From Clusia tigrina (Eukaryota > Arthropoda > Insecta > Diptera > Clusiidae), in the NCBI GenBank assembly GCA_920105625.2, contig OV050031.1, forward strand, positions 80,175,995 through 80,239,994: a stretch of 64,000 nt of DNA, given 5' to 3'. The stretch's first letter is position 1, and every line of letters starts with the position of its first letter. A model generated the notes under the pieces. It saw only the letters and a list, made by a program, of their open reading frames with translations, ran no database searches and was not told the origin of the DNA. The position numbers and the translations under genes were made by a program. This document shows, piece after piece, positions 11,541 through 25,991 of this stretch.

Positions 11541-14002
11541 GATAGGGGTAGATATAGGCATAGAGAAGGCAGCAGATCCCCAATCGACAGCGGCAGCGAC
11601 TGATGCGCCTATAGAGACGCTGACAGAGGCTGCGAAGCCAACTGAGACTCCAGCTTTGGCAGATAGGGGTATATATAAGCATACAGAAGGCAACATACCC
11701 CACAATCGATAGCAGCAGAGATTGAGACGCCTTCAGAGACGCCTACAGACACGCTGAACAAGGCTTCGACGCCGACTGAGGCAGATAGGGGTAGATATAG
11801 GCATAGAGACGGCAGCAGACCCCCCAATCGAAAGCGGCAGCGACTGAGACGCCTACAGAGACGCTGACAGAGGCTGCGACACCGACTGAGACGCCAACTG
11901 AGGCAGATAGGGGTAGATATAGGAATAGAGAAGGCAGCTGACCCCCCCAATCGACAGTGGCAGTGACTGAGACGCCTACTGAGACGCTGACAAAGGCTGC
12001 GACACCTTCTCAGATGTCGACCGAGGCTATAGGGGTAGATATAGGCATAGAGAAGGCAGCAGACCCCCAATCGACAGCGGCAGTGACTGAGACGCCTACA
12101 GAGATGCTGACAGAGGCTGCGACACCGACTGAGACGCCAACTGAGGCAGATAGGGGTAGATATAGGAATAGAGAAGGCAGCTGACCCCCCCAATCGACAG
12201 TGGCAGTGACTGAGACGCCTACAGAGACGCTGTCAGAGGCTGAGACTCTGACTGAGACGCCGATTGAAGCAGATAGGGGTAGATATAGGCATATTGAAGG
12301 CAGCAGAGCCACCCAATCGAGAGCGGCAGCGACGGAGACGCCTACAAAGACGCTGACAGAAGCTGCGACGCCGACTGAGACGTCGACCGAGGCAGATAGG
12401 GGTAGATATAAGCATAGAGAAGGCAGCAGACCCCCCAATCGACAGCGGCAGCGACTGAGACACCTACAGGGACCCTGTCAGAGGCTGCGTCTCTGACTGA
12501 GACGCCGACTGAAGCAGATAGGGGTAGATATAGGCCTAGAGAAGGCAGCAGACCCACCAATAGACAGCGGCAGCGACTAAGACGCCTACAGAAATTCTGG
12601 CAGAGGCTGCGACGCCGACTGAGACGCCGACTCAGGCAGATAGGTTTAGATATAGGCATAGACAAGGCAGCAGACCCCCAATCGATAGCGGCAGCGACTG
12701 AGACGCCTACAGAGACGCTGACAGAGGCTGCGACGCCAACTGAGACGCCGGCTTTGGCAGATAGGGGTAGATATAGGAATAGAGAAGGCAGCTGACCCCC
12801 CCAATCGACAGTGGCAGTGACTGAGACGCCTACTGAGACGCTGACAAAGGCTGCGACACCTTCTGAGATGTCGACCGAGGCAGATAGGGGTAGATATAGG
12901 CATAGAGAAGGCAGCAGACCCCCAATCGACAGCGGCAGTGACTGAGACGCCTACAGAGACGCTGACAGAGGCTGCGACACCGATTGAGACGCCAACTGAG
13001 GCAGATAGGGGTAGATATAGGAATAGAGAAGGCAGCTGACCCCCCCAATCGACAGTGGCAGGGACTGAGACGCCTACAGAGACGCTGTCAGAGGCTGAGA
13101 CTTTGACTGAGACGCCGATTGAAGCAGATAGGGGTAGATATAGGCATAGAGAAGGCAGCAGAGCCACCCAATCGAGAGCGGCAGCGACGGAGACGCCTAC
13201 AAAGACGCTGACAGAAGCTGCGACGCCGACTGAGACGTCGACCGAGGCAGATAGGGGTAGATATAAGCGTAGAGAAGGCAGCAGACCCCCCAATCGACAG
13301 CGGCAGCGACTGAGACACCTACAGGGACCCTGTCAGAGGCTGCGTCTCTGACTGAGACGCCGACTGAAGCAGATAGGGGTAGATATAGGCCTAGAGATGG
13401 CAGCAGACCCACCAATAGACAGCGGCAGCGGCTAAGACGCCTACAGAAATGCTGACAGAGGCTGCGACGCCGACTGACGCAGAAAGGTGCAGATATAGGC
13501 ATAGAGAAGGCAGCAGACCCCCCCAATCGACAGCGGCAGCTACTGAGACGCATACAGAGACGCTGACAGAGGCTGCGACGCCAACTGAGACTCCAGCTTT
13601 GGCAGATAGGGGTATATATAAGCATACAGAAGGCAACATACCCCCCAATCGATAGCAGCAGAGATTGAGACGCCTTCAGAGACGCCTACAGACACGCTGA
13701 AAAAGGCTTCGACGCCGACTGAGGCAGATAGGGGTAGATATAGACATAGAGAAGGCAGCAGACCCACCAATAGACAGCGGTAGCGACTAAGACGCCTACA
13801 GAAATGCTGACAGAGGCTGCGACGACGACTGAGACGCCGACTCAGGCAGATAGGTTTAGATATAGGCATAGACAAGGCAGCAGACCCCCAATCGACAGCG
13901 GCAGCGACTGAGACGCCTACAGATACGCTTACAGATGCTGCGACGCCGACTGATATGCCGACAGAGGCAGGAGGCTGCGACGCCGACTGAGATGCTAACT
14001 GA

Positions 14003-16007
14003 GGCAGATAGGGGTAGATATAGGCATAGAGAAGGCAGCAGACCCACCAATAGACAGCGGCAGCGACTAAGACGCCTACAGAAATGCTGACAGAGGCTGC
14101 GACGCCGACTGAGACGCCGGCTTTGGCAGATAGGGGTAGATATAGGAATAGAGAAGGCAGCTGACCCCCCAATCGACAGCAGCAGAGACTGACAGGCCTA
14201 CAGACACACTGACAGAGGCTGCGACGCCGACTGAGACGCCGACTGAGGCAGATAGGTTTAGATATAGGCATAGACAAGGCAGCACACCCCCCAATCGTCA
14301 GCGGCAGCGACTGAGACGCCTACAGAGACGCTTACAGAGGCTGCGATGCCGACTGATATGCCGACAGAGGCAGGAGGCTGCGACGCCGACTGAGATGCTA
14401 ACTGAGGCAGATAGGGGTAGATATAGGCATAGAGACGGCAGCAGACCCCCCAATCGAAAGCGGCAGCGACTGAGACGCCTACAGAGACGCTAACAGAGGC
14501 TGCGACACCGACTGAGACGCCAACTGAGGCAGATAGGTGTAGATATAGGAATAGAGAAGGCAGCTGACCCCCCCAATCGACAGTGGCAGTGACTGAGACG
14601 CCTACTGAGACGCTGAGAAAGGCTGCGACACCTTCTGAGATGTCGACCGAGGCAGATAGGGGTAGATATAGGCAGAGAGAAGGCAGCAGACCCCCAATCG
14701 ACAGCGGCAGTGACTGAGACGCCTACAGAGACGCTCACAGAGGCTGCGACACCGACTGAGACGCCAACTGAGGCCGATAAGGGTAGATATAGGAATAGAG
14801 AAGGCAGCTGACCCCCCCAATCGACAGTGGCAGTGACTGAGACGCCTACAGAGACGCTGTCAGAGGCTGAGACTCTGACTGAGACGCCGATTGAAGCAGA
14901 TAGGGGTAGATATAGGCATAGAGAAGGCAGCAGAGCCACCCAATCGAGAGCGGCAGCGACGGAGACGGAGACGCCTACAAAGACGCTGACAGAAGCTGCG
15001 ACGCCGACTGAGACGTCGACCGAGGCAGATAGGGGTAGATATAAGCATAGAGAAGGCAGCAGACCCCCCAATCGACAGCGGCAGCGACTGAGACACCTAC
15101 AGGGACCCTGTCAGAGGCTGCGTCTCTGACTGAGACGCCGAATGAAGCAGATAGGGGTAGATATAGGCCTAGAGAAGGTAGCAGACCCACCAATAGACAG
15201 CGGCAGCGGCGAAGACGCCTACAGAAATTCTGGCAGAGGCTGCGACGCTGACTGACGCAGAAAGGTGCAGATATAGGCATAGAGAAGGCAGCAGACCCCC
15301 CAATCGACAGCGGCAGCTACTGAGACGCATACAGAGACGCTGACAGAGCCTGCGACGCCTTGTGAGACGCCGGCTGAGGCAGATAGGTTGATATAGGCAT
15401 AGAGAAGGCAGCTGACCCCCCAATCGACAGCGGCAGCGACTGAGACGCCTACAGAGACGCTGACAGAGGCTGCGACGCCAACTGAGACGCCGGCTTTGGC
15501 AGATAGGGGTAGATATAGGAATAGAGAAAGCAGCAGACCCCCCAATCGACAGCAGCAGAGACTGACACGCCTACAGAGACGCTGACAGAGGCTGCCTCGC
15601 CGACTGAGATGCCGACTGAGGCAGATAGGTTTAGATATAGGCATAGACAAGGCAGCAGACCCCCCAATCGTCAGCGGCAGCGACTGAGACGCCTACAGAG
15701 ACGCTTACAGAGGCTGCGACGCCGACTGAGACGCCGACTGTGGCAGATAGGTTTAAATATAGTCATAGACAAGGCAGCAGACCCCCCAATCGACAGCGGC
15801 AGAGATTGAGACGCCTTCAGAGACGCCTACAGACACGCTGAAAAAGGCTTCGACGCCGACTGAGGCAGATAGGGGTAGATATAGGCATAGAGAAGGCAGC
15901 AGACCCACCAATAGACAGCGGCAGCGACTAAGACACCTACAGAAATGCTGACAGAAGCTGCGACGCCGACTGACGCAGATAGGTGTAGATATAGGCATAG
16001 AGAAAGC
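14003..16007. repeat. Higher-order block P, copy 2 (left half of a 2-kb duplication)
   Basis: About 2.0 kb repeated at 16068-18077 with an offset of 2,065 to 2,070 bases. The small offset change comes from C-tract and subrepeat length differences near 14550-14800. The right limit is where the sequence after AGAGAAAG diverges (16007 versus 18077). Confidence 0.8.
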
Positions 16008-16067
16008 TGCAGAGACGCCTACAGAGACGCTGACAGAGGCTACGACACCGACTGAGACGCCAACTGA

Positions 16068-18077
16068 GGCAGACAGGGGTAGATATAGGCATAGAGAAGG
16101 CAGCAGACCCACCAATAGACAGCGGCAGCGACTAAGACGCCTACAGAAATGCTGACAGAGGCTGCGACGCCGACTGAGACGCCGGCTTTGGCAGATAGGG
16201 GTAGATATAGGAATAGAGAAGGCAGCTGACCCCCCAATCGACAGCAGCAGAGACTGACAGGCCTACAGACACGCTGACAGAGGCTGCGACGCCGACTGAG
16301 ACGCCGACTGAGGCAGATAGGTTTAGATATAGGCATAGACAAGGCAGCACACCCCCCAATCGTCAGCGGCAGCGACTGAGACGCCTACAGAGACGCTTAC
16401 AGAGGCTGCGATGCCGACTCATATGCCGACAGAGGCAGGAGGCTGCGACGCCGACTGAGATGCTAACTGAGGCAGATAGGGGTAGATATAGGCATAGAGA
16501 CGGCAGCAGACCCCCCAATCGAAAGCGGCAGCGACTGAGACGCCTACAGAGACGCTGACAGAGGCTGCGACACCGACTGAGACGCCAACTGAGGCAGATA
16601 GGGGTAGATATAGGAATAGAGAAGGCAGCTGACCCCCCCCCCCCAATCGACAGTGGCAGTGACTGAGACGCCTACTGAGACGCTGAGAAAGGCTGCGACA
16701 CCTTCTGAGATGTCGACCGAGGCAGATAGGGGTAGATTTAGGCAGAGAGAAGGCAGCAGACCCCCAATCGACAGCGGCAGTGACTGAGACGCCTACAGAG
16801 ACGCTCACAGAGGTTGCGACACCGACTGAGACGCGAACTGAGGCCGATAAGGGTAGATATAGGAATAGAGAAGGCAGCTGACCCCCCCAATCGACAGTGG
16901 CAGTGACTGAGACGCCTACAGAGACGCTGTCAGAGGCTGAGACTCTGACTGAGACGCCGATTGAAGCAGATAGGGGTAGATATAGGCATAGAGAAGGCAG
17001 CAGAGCCACCCAATCGAGAGCGGCAGCGACGGAGACGGAGACGCCTACAAAGACGCTGACAGAAGCTGCGACGCCGACTGAGACGTCGACCGAGGCAGAT
17101 AGGGGTAGATATAAGCATAGAGAAGGCAGCAGACCCCCCAATCGACAGCGGCAGCGACTGAGACACCTACAGGGACCCTGTCAGAGGCTGCGTCTCTGAC
17201 TGAGACGCCGAATGAAGCAGATAGGGGTAGATATAGGCCTAGAGAAGGTAGCAGACCCACCAATAGACAGCGGCAGCGGCGAAGACGCCTACAGAAATGC
17301 TGGCAGAGGCTGCGACGCTGACTGACGCAGAAAGGTGCAGATATAGGCATAGAGAAGGCAGCAGACCCCCCAATCGACAGCGGCAGCTACTGAGACGCAT
17401 ACAGAGACGCTGACAGAGCCTGCGACGCCTTGTGAGACGCCGGCTGAGGCAGATAGGTTGATATAGGCATAGAGAAGGCAGCTGACCCCCCAATCGACAG
17501 CGGCAGCGACTGAGACGCCTACAGAGACGCTGACAGAGGCTGCGACGCCAACTGAGACGCCGGCTTTGGCAGATAGGTTTAGATATAGGAATAGAGAAAG
17601 CAGCAGACCCCCCAATCGACAGCAGCAGAGACTGACACGCCTACAGAGACGCTGACAGAGGCTGCCTCGCCGACTGAGACGCCGACTGAGGCAGATAGGT
17701 TTAGATATAGGCATAGACAAGGCAGCAGACCCCCCAATCGTCAGCGGCAGCGACTGAGACGCCTACAGAGACGCTTACAGAGGCTGCGACGCCGACTGAG
17801 ACGCCGACTGTGGCAGATAGGTTTAAATATAGTCATAGACAAGGCAGCAGACCCCCCAATCGACAGCGGCAGAGATTGAGACGCCTTCAGAGACGCCTAC
17901 AGACACGCTGAAAAAGGCTTCGACGCCGACTGAGGCAGATAGGGGTAGATATAGGCATAGAGAAGGCAGCAGACCCACCAATAGACAGCGGCAGCGACTA
18001 AGACACGTACAGAAATGCTGACAGAAGCTGCGACGCCGACTGACGCAGATAGGTGTCGATATAGGCATAGAGAAAGC
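16068..18077. repeat. Higher-order block P, copy 3 (right half of the 2-kb duplication)
   Basis: Near-identical to 14003-16007 by eye. It carries a 12-C tract near 16633-16644 where the partner has 7. The pair forms an almost perfect tandem duplication of about 17 monomers, implying recent unequal exchange or replication slippage at block scale. Confidence 0.8.
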
Positions 18078-19032
18078 AGCATACCCCCCAATCGCAAGCA
18101 GGAGCGACTGAGACGCCTACAGAGACGCTGACAGAGGCTGCGACACCGACTGAGACGCCAACTGAGGCAGACAGGGGTAGATATAGGAATAGAGAAGGCA
18201 GCTGACCCCCCCAATCGACAGTGGCAGTGACTGAGACGCCTACAGAGACGCTGTCAGCGGCTGAGACTCTGACTGAGACGCCAACTGAAGCAGATAGGGG
18301 TAGATATAGGCATAGAGAAGGCAGCAGAGCCACCCAGTCGAGAGCGGCAGCGACGGAGACGCCTACAGAGACGCTTACAGAGGCTGCGACGCCGACTGAT
18401 ATGCCGACAGAGGCAGGAGGCTGCGACGCCGACTGAGATGCTAACTGAGGCAGATAGGGGTAGATATAGGCATAGACAAGGCAGCAGACCCCCCCAATCG
18501 ACAGCGGCAGAGATTGAGATGCCTTCAGAGACGCCTACAGACTCGCTGAAAAAGGCTTCGACGCCGACTGAGGCAGATAGCGGTAGATATAGGCAGCAGA
18601 CCCACCAATAGACAGCGGCAGCGACTAAGACGCCTACAGAAATGCTGACAGAGGCTGCGACGCAGACTGACGCAGATAGGTGTAGATATAGGCATAGAGA
18701 AGGCAGCAGACCCCCAAATCGAAAGCAGGAGCGACTGAGAAGCCTACAGAGGCGCTGACAGAGGCTGCGACGCCTGCTGAGACGCCGACTGAGGCAGATA
18801 GGTTATATAGGCATAGAGAAGGCAGCTGACCCCCCAATCGACAGCGGCAGCGACTGAGACGCCTACTGAGACTCTGACAAAAGCTGCGACACCGACTGAG
18901 ACGCCTACAGAGACGCTTACAGAGGCTGCGACGCCGACTGAGACGCCGACTGAGGCAGGAGGCTGCGATGCCGACTGAGATGCTCTCTGAGGCAGATAGG
19001 GGTAGATATAGGCATAGAGAAGGCAGCAGACC

Positions 19033-19300
19033 CGACAAACGATAGCGGAGGAGACTGCGACGCCTACAGAAACGCAGAAAGAGGCTTCGACCCCGAGTGA
19101 GACGCCGACTGAGGCACATAAATTTATATATAGGCATAGAGAAGGCATCATACCCCCAATCGACAGCGGTAGTGCCGGAGACGCCTACAGAGTCGCAGAA
19201 AGAGGCTCCGACGCCGACTGAGACGCCGACTGAGGCAGATAAGGTTATATATAGGCATAGAGAAGGCATAATTCCCCCAGTCGACAGCGGTAGCGACTCA
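19033..19300. repeat. Divergent units (family D), copy 2
   Basis: Same variants as 8283-8545 (GCAGAAAGAGGC, GTTATATATAGGC), again ending exactly where block Q begins at 19301. Confidence 0.75.
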
Positions 19301-22300
19301 GACGCCTACTGAGACGCTGACAAAGGCTGCGCCACCTTCTGAGATGTCGACCGAGGCAGATAGGGGTAGATATAGGCATAGAGAAGGCAGCAGACCCCCA
19401 ATCGATAGCGGCAGTGACTGAGACGCCTACAGAGACGCTGACAGAGGCTGCGACACCGACTGAGACGCCAACTGAGGCAGATAGGGGTAGATATAGGAAT
19501 AGAGAAGGCAGCTGACCCCCCCAATCGACAGTAGCAGTGACTGAGACGCCTACAGAGACGCTGTCAGAGGCTGAGACTCTGACTGAGACGCCGATTGAAG
19601 CAGATAGGGGTAGATATAGGCATAGAGAACGCAGCAGAGCCACCCAATCGAGAGCGGCAGCGACGGAGACGCCTACAGAGACGCTGACAAAAGCTGCGAC
19701 GCCGACTGAGACGTCGACCGAGGCAGATAGGGGTAGATATAAGCATAGAGAAGGCAGCAGACCCCCCAATCGACAGCGGCAGCGACTGAGACACCTACAG
19801 GGACGCTGTCAGACGCTGCGTCTCTGACTGAGACGCCGACTGAAGCAGATAGGGGTAGATATAATCATAGAGAAGGCAGCAGATCCACCAATAGACAGCG
19901 GCAGCGGCTAAGACGCCTACAGAAATGCTGACAGAGGCTGCGACGCCGACTGAGACGCCGACTGAGGCAGATAGGGGTAGATATAGGCATAGAGAAGGCA
20001 GCAGACCCACCAATAGACAGCGGCAGCGACTAAGAAGCCTACAGAAATGCTGACAGAAGTTGCGACGCCGACTGACGCAGATAGGTGTAGATATAGGCAT
20101 AGAGAAGGCAGCAGACCCCCAATCGCAAGCAGGAGCGACTGAGACGCCTACAGAGATGCTGACAGAGGCTGCGACGCCTACTGAAACGCCGACTGAGGCA
20201 GATAGGTTGATATAGGCATAGAGAAGGCAGCTGAGCCCCCAATCGACAGCGGCAGCGACTTAAACATCTACTGAGACGCTGACAAAAGCTGCGACACCGA
20301 CTGAGACGCCGACTGAGGCAGATAGGTTTAGATATAGGCATAGACAAGGCAGCAGACCCCCCCAATCGACAGCGGCAGCGACTGAGACGCCTTCAGAGAC
20401 GCTTATAGAGGCTGCGACGCCGACTGAGACGCCGACTGTGGCAGATAGGTTTAGATATAGTCATAGACAAGGCAGCAGACCCCCCCCCAATCGACAGCGG
20501 CAGCGACTGAGACGCCTACAGAGACGCTTACAGAGGCTGCGACGCCGACTGAGACTCCGACTGTGGCAGATAGGTTTAGATATAGTCATAGACAAGGCAT
20601 CAGACTCCCCCAATCGACAGCGGCAGAGATTTAGACGCCTTCAGAGACGCCTACAGACACGCTGAAAAAGGCTTCGACGCCGACTGAGGCAGATAGGGGT
20701 AGATATAGGCAAAGAGAAGGCAGCAGACCCACCAATAGACAGCGGCAGCGACTAAGACGCCTACAGAAATGCTGACAGAGGCTGCGACGCCGACTGACGC
20801 AGATAGGTGTAGATATAGGCATAGAGAAGGCAGCAGACCCCCCAATCGAAAGCAGGAGCGACTGAGACGCCTACAGAGGCGCTGACAGTGGCTGCGACGC
20901 CTACTGAGACGCCGACTGAGGCAGATAGGTTGATATAGGCATAGAGAAGGCAGCTGACCCCCCAATCGACAGCGGCAGCTACTGAGACGCCTACTGAGAC
21001 GCTGACAAAAGCTGCGACACCGACTGAGACGCCTACAGAGATGCTTGCAGAGGCTGCGACGCCGACTGATATGCCGACAGAGGCAGGAGGCTGCGACGCC
21101 GACTGAGATGCTAACTGAGGCAGATATGGGTAGATATAGGCATAGAGAAGGCAGCAGACCCGCAATCGACAGCGGCAGCGACTGAGACGCCAATAGAGAC
21201 GCTGACAGAGCCTGCGACGCCGACTCATACGCCAACCGAGGCAGATAGGGGAAGATATAGGCATAGAGAAGGCAGCAAGCCCCCCAATCGACAGCGGCAG
21301 CGACTGAGACGCCGACTGTGGCAGATAGGTTTAGATATAGGCATAGAGACCCACCAATAGACAGCGGCAGCGACTAAGACGCCTACAGAAATGCTGACAG
21401 AGGCTGCGACGCCGACTGACGCAGATAGGTGTAGATATAGGCATGGGGAAGGCCGCAGACCCCCCAATCGACAGCGGCAGCGGCAGCGGCAGCGACTGAG
21501 CCGCCTACAGAGACGCTGACAGAGGCTGCGACGCCGACTGAGACGCCGACTGAGGCAGATAGGGGTAGAAATAGGCATAGAGAGGGCAGCACCCCAATCG
21601 ACAGAGGCAGCGACTGAGACACCTACAGAGACGCTGACAGAGGATGCGACGCCTACTGAGACGCCGACTCAGGCAGAAAGGGGTAGATATAGCCATAGAG
21701 AAGGCAGCACAGCCACCCAATCGAGAGCGGCAGCAACAGAGACGCCTTCAGAGCCACTGACAGAGGCTGCGACGCCCTCTGAGACGCCGACTGAGGCAGA
21801 TAGGTGTAGATATAGGCATAGAGAAGGCAGCAGAGCCCCCAATCGATATCGGAGTGACTGACTCTCCTACAGAGACGCAGACAGAGGCTGCGACGCCTAC
21901 TGAGACGCCTACTGAGGCAGATGGGGTTAGATCTAGGCATAGAGAAGGCAGCAGACCCTCCCATCAACAGCGGCAGCGACTGGGACGCCTACAGAGACGC
22001 TGACAGAGTCTGCGACGCCGAGTGATACGTCGACTTAGGCAGATAGGGGTAGATATAGGCATAGAGAAGGCATCAGACCCCCAATCGACAGCGACAGCGA
22101 CTGAGAAACTTACAGAGACGCTGACAGAGGCTGCGACGCCGATTGAGACGCCGACTCATGCAGATAGGGAGAGATATAGGCATAGAGAAGGTAGCAGACC
22201 CTCCCAATCGAGAGCGGCAGCTACGGAGACGCCTATAGAAATGCTGACAGAGGCTTCGACGCCGACTGAGACGCCGACTGAGGCAGATAGGGGTAGATAT

Positions 22301-23561
22301 AGGCATAGAGAAGGCAGCAGACCCCCAAATCGACAGCGGCAGCGACTGAGACGCCTACAGAGACGCTGACAGAGGCTGCGACACCTTCTGAGACGCCAAC
22401 TGAGGCAGACAGGGGTAGATATAGGAATAGAGAAGGCAGCTGACCCCCCCAATCGACAGTGGCAGTGACTGAGACGCCTACAGAGACGCTGTCAGTGCCT
22501 GAGACTCTGACTGAGACGCCGACTGAAGCAGATAGGGGTAGATATAGGCATAGAGAAGGCAGCAGAGCCACCCAATCGAGAGAGGCAGCGACGGAGACGC
22601 CTACAGAGATGCTGACAGAGGCTGCGACACCGACTGAGACGCCAACTGAGGCAGATAGGGGTATATATAGGAATAGAGAATGCAGCTGACCCCCCCAATC
22701 GACAGTGGCAGTGACTGAGACGCCTACAGAGACGCTGTCAGAGGCTGAGACTCTGACTGAGACGCCGATTGAAGCAGATAGGGGTAGATATAGGCATAGA
22801 GAAGGCAGCAGACCCCCCAATCGACAGCGGCAGCGACTCAGACACCTACAGAAATGCTGACAGAGGCTGCGAAACCGACTGATGCAGGTAGGTGCAGATA
22901 TAGGCATAGAGAAGGTAGCAGACCCCCCAATCGACGGTGGCAGTGACTGAGACGCCTACTGAGACGCTGACAAAGGCTGCGACACCTTCTGAGATGGCGA
23001 CCGAGGCAGATAGGGGTAGATATAGGCATAGAGAAGGCAGCAGACCCCCAATCGACAGCGGCAGTGACTGAGATGCCTACAGAGATGCTGACAGAGGCTG
23101 CGACACCGACTGAGACGCCAACTGAGGCAGATAGGGGTATATATAGGAATAGAGAATGCAGCTGACCCCCCCAATCGACAGTGGCAGTGACTGAGACGCC
23201 TACAGAGACGCTGTCAGAGGCTGAGACTCTGACTGAGACGCCGATTGAAGCAGATAGGGGTAGATATAGGCATAGGGAAGGCAGCAGAGCCACCCAATCG
23301 AGAGAGGCAGCGACGGAGACGCCTACAAAGACGCTGACAGAAGCTGCGACGCCGACTGAGACGTCGACCGAGGCAGATAGGGGTAGATATAAGCATAGAG
23401 AAGGCAGCAGACCCCCCAATCGACAGCGGCAGCGACTGAGACACCTACTGAGACGCTGACAAAAGCTGCGACACCGACTGAGACGCCTACAGAGACGCTT
23501 ACAGAGGATGCGACGCCGACTGATATGCCGACAGAGGCAGGAGGCTGCGACGCCGACTGAG
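19301..23561. repeat. Higher-order block Q, copy 3
   Basis: Full-length partner of 3239-7523. Beyond it, 23561-23790 repeats material already present just upstream, and the match to 7390-7730 then resumes near 23790. The second copy has therefore gained about 400 bp of internally duplicated units at its right end. Confidence 0.8.
20945..22270. repeat. Higher-order block R, copy 3
   Basis: Both R markers are present (near 21440 and 22025). It lies inside block Q copy 3 and carries a 28-bp loss near 21310 relative to copy 1. Confidence 0.75.
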
Positions 23562-24640
23562 ACTGAGAGGCTGAGACTCTGACTGAGACGCCGATTGAAG
23601 CAGATAGGGGTAGATATAGGCATAGAGAAGGCAGCAGAGCCACCCAATCGAGAGCGGCAGCGACGGAGACGCCTACAAAGATGCTGACAGAAGCTGCGAC
23701 GCCGACTGAGACGTCGACCGAGGCAGATAGCTGTAGATATAAGCATAGAGAAGGCAGCAGACCCCTCATTCGACAGCGGCAGCGACTGAGACACCTACTG
23801 AGACGCTTTCAAAAGCTGCGACACCGACTGAGACGCCTACAGAGACGCTTACAGAGGCTGCGACGCCGACTGATATGCCGGCAGAGGCAGGAGGCTGCGA
23901 CGCCGACTGAGATGCTAACTGAGGCAGATAGGGGTAGATATAGGCATAGACAAGGCAGCAGACCCCCCCCCAATCGACAGCGGCAGAGATTGAGATGCCT
24001 TCAGACGCCTACAGACTCGCTGAAAAAGGCTTCGACGCCGACTGAGGCAGATAGCGGTAGATATAGGCAGCAGACCCACCAATAGACAGCGGCAGCGACT
24101 AAGACGCGTACAGAAATGCTGACAGAGGCTGCGACGCAGACTGACGCAGATAGGTGTAGATATAGGCATAGAGAAGGCAGCTGACCCCCCAATCGACAGC
24201 GGCAGCGACTGAGACGCCTACTGAGACGCTGACAAAAGCTGCGACACCGACTGAGACGCCTACAGAGACGCTTACAGAGGCTGCGACGCCGACTGATATG
24301 CCGACAGAGGCAGGAGGCTGCGACGCCGACTGAGATGCTAACTGAGGCAGATAGGGGTAGATATAGGCATAGAAAAGGCAGCAGACCCGCAATCGACAGC
24401 GGCAGCGACTGTGACGCCTACAAAGACGCTTACAGAGGCTGCGACGCCGACTGAGACGCCGAATGAGGCAGGAGGCTGCGATGCCCACTGAGATGGTCTC
24501 TGAGGCAGATAGGGGTAGATATAGGCATAGAGAAGGCAGCAGACCCACCAATAGACAGCGGCAGCGACTAAGACGCCTACAGAAATGCTGACAGAGGCTG
24601 CGACGCCGACTGACGCAGATAGGTGTAGATATAGGCATAG

Positions 24641-25991
24641 AGAAGGCAGCTAACCCCCCAATCGACAGCGGCAGCTACTCAGACGCCTACTGCGACGCTG
24701 ACAAAAGCTGCGACACCGACTGAGACGACTACAGAGACGCTTACAGAGGCTGCGACGCCGACTGATATGCCGACAGAGGCAGGAGGCTGCGACGCCGACT
24801 GAGATGCTAACTGAGGCAGATATGGGTAGATATAGGCATAGAGAAGGCAGCAGACCCGCAATCGACAGCGGCAGCGACTGAGACGCCAACAGAGACGCTG
24901 ACAGAGCCTGCGACGCCGACTCAGGCGCCAACCGAGGCAGATAGGGGAAGATATAGGCATAGAGAAGGCAGCAAGCCCCCCAATCGACAGCGGCAGCGAC
25001 TGAGACTGCGCCGCCGACTGAGACGCCGACTGTGGCAGATAGGTTTAGATATAGGCATAGAGAAGGCAGCAGACCCACCAATAGACAGCGGCAGCGACTA
25101 AGACGCCTACAGAAATGCTGACAGGGGCTGCGACGCCGACTGACGCAGATAGGTGTAGATATAGGCATGGGGAAGGCCGCAGACCCCCCAATCGACAGCG
25201 GCAGCGGCAGCGACTGAGCCGCCTACGGAGACGCTGACAGAGGCTGCGACGCCGACTGAGACGCCGACTGAGGCAGATAGGGGTAGAAATGGGCATAGAG
25301 AGGGCAGCACCCCAATCGACAGAGGCAGCAACTGAGACACCTACAGAGACGCTGACAGAGGATGCGACGCCTACTGAGACGCCGACTCAGGCAGATAGGG
25401 GTAGATATAGGCAAAGAGAAGGCAGCACAGCCACCCAATCGAGAGCGGCAGCAACAGAGACGCCTTCAGAGACACTGACAGAGGCTGCGACGCCCTCTGA
25501 GACGCCGACTGAGGCAGATAGGGGTAGATATAGGCATAGAGAAGGCAGTAGAGCCCCCAATCGACAGCGGAGTGACTGACTCTCCTACAGAGATGCAGAC
25601 AGAGGCTGCGGCGCCTACTGAGACGCCTACTGAGGCAGATGGGGTTAGATATAGGCATAGAGAAGGCAGCAGACCCTCCCATCAACAGCGGCAGCGACTG
25701 GGACGCCTACAGAGACGCTGACAGAGTCTGCGACGCCGAGTGATACGTCGACTTAGGCAGATAGGGGTAGATATAGGCATAGAGAAGGCATCAGACCCCC
25801 AATCGACAGCGACAGCGACTGAGAAACTTACAGAGACGCTGACAGAGGCTGCGACGCCGATTGAGACGCCGACTCATGCAGATAGGGAGAGATATAGGCA
25901 TAGAGAAGGTAGCAGACCCTCCCAATCGAGAGCGGCAGCTACGGAGACGCCTATAGAAATGCTGACAGAGGCTTCGACGCCGACTGAGGCA
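24641..25991. repeat. Higher-order block R, copy 4
   Basis: Both R markers are present (near 25165 and 25742). It pairs with copy 2 at a constant offset of 14,451 over about 1.5 kb with scattered substitutions only. Confidence 0.8.
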
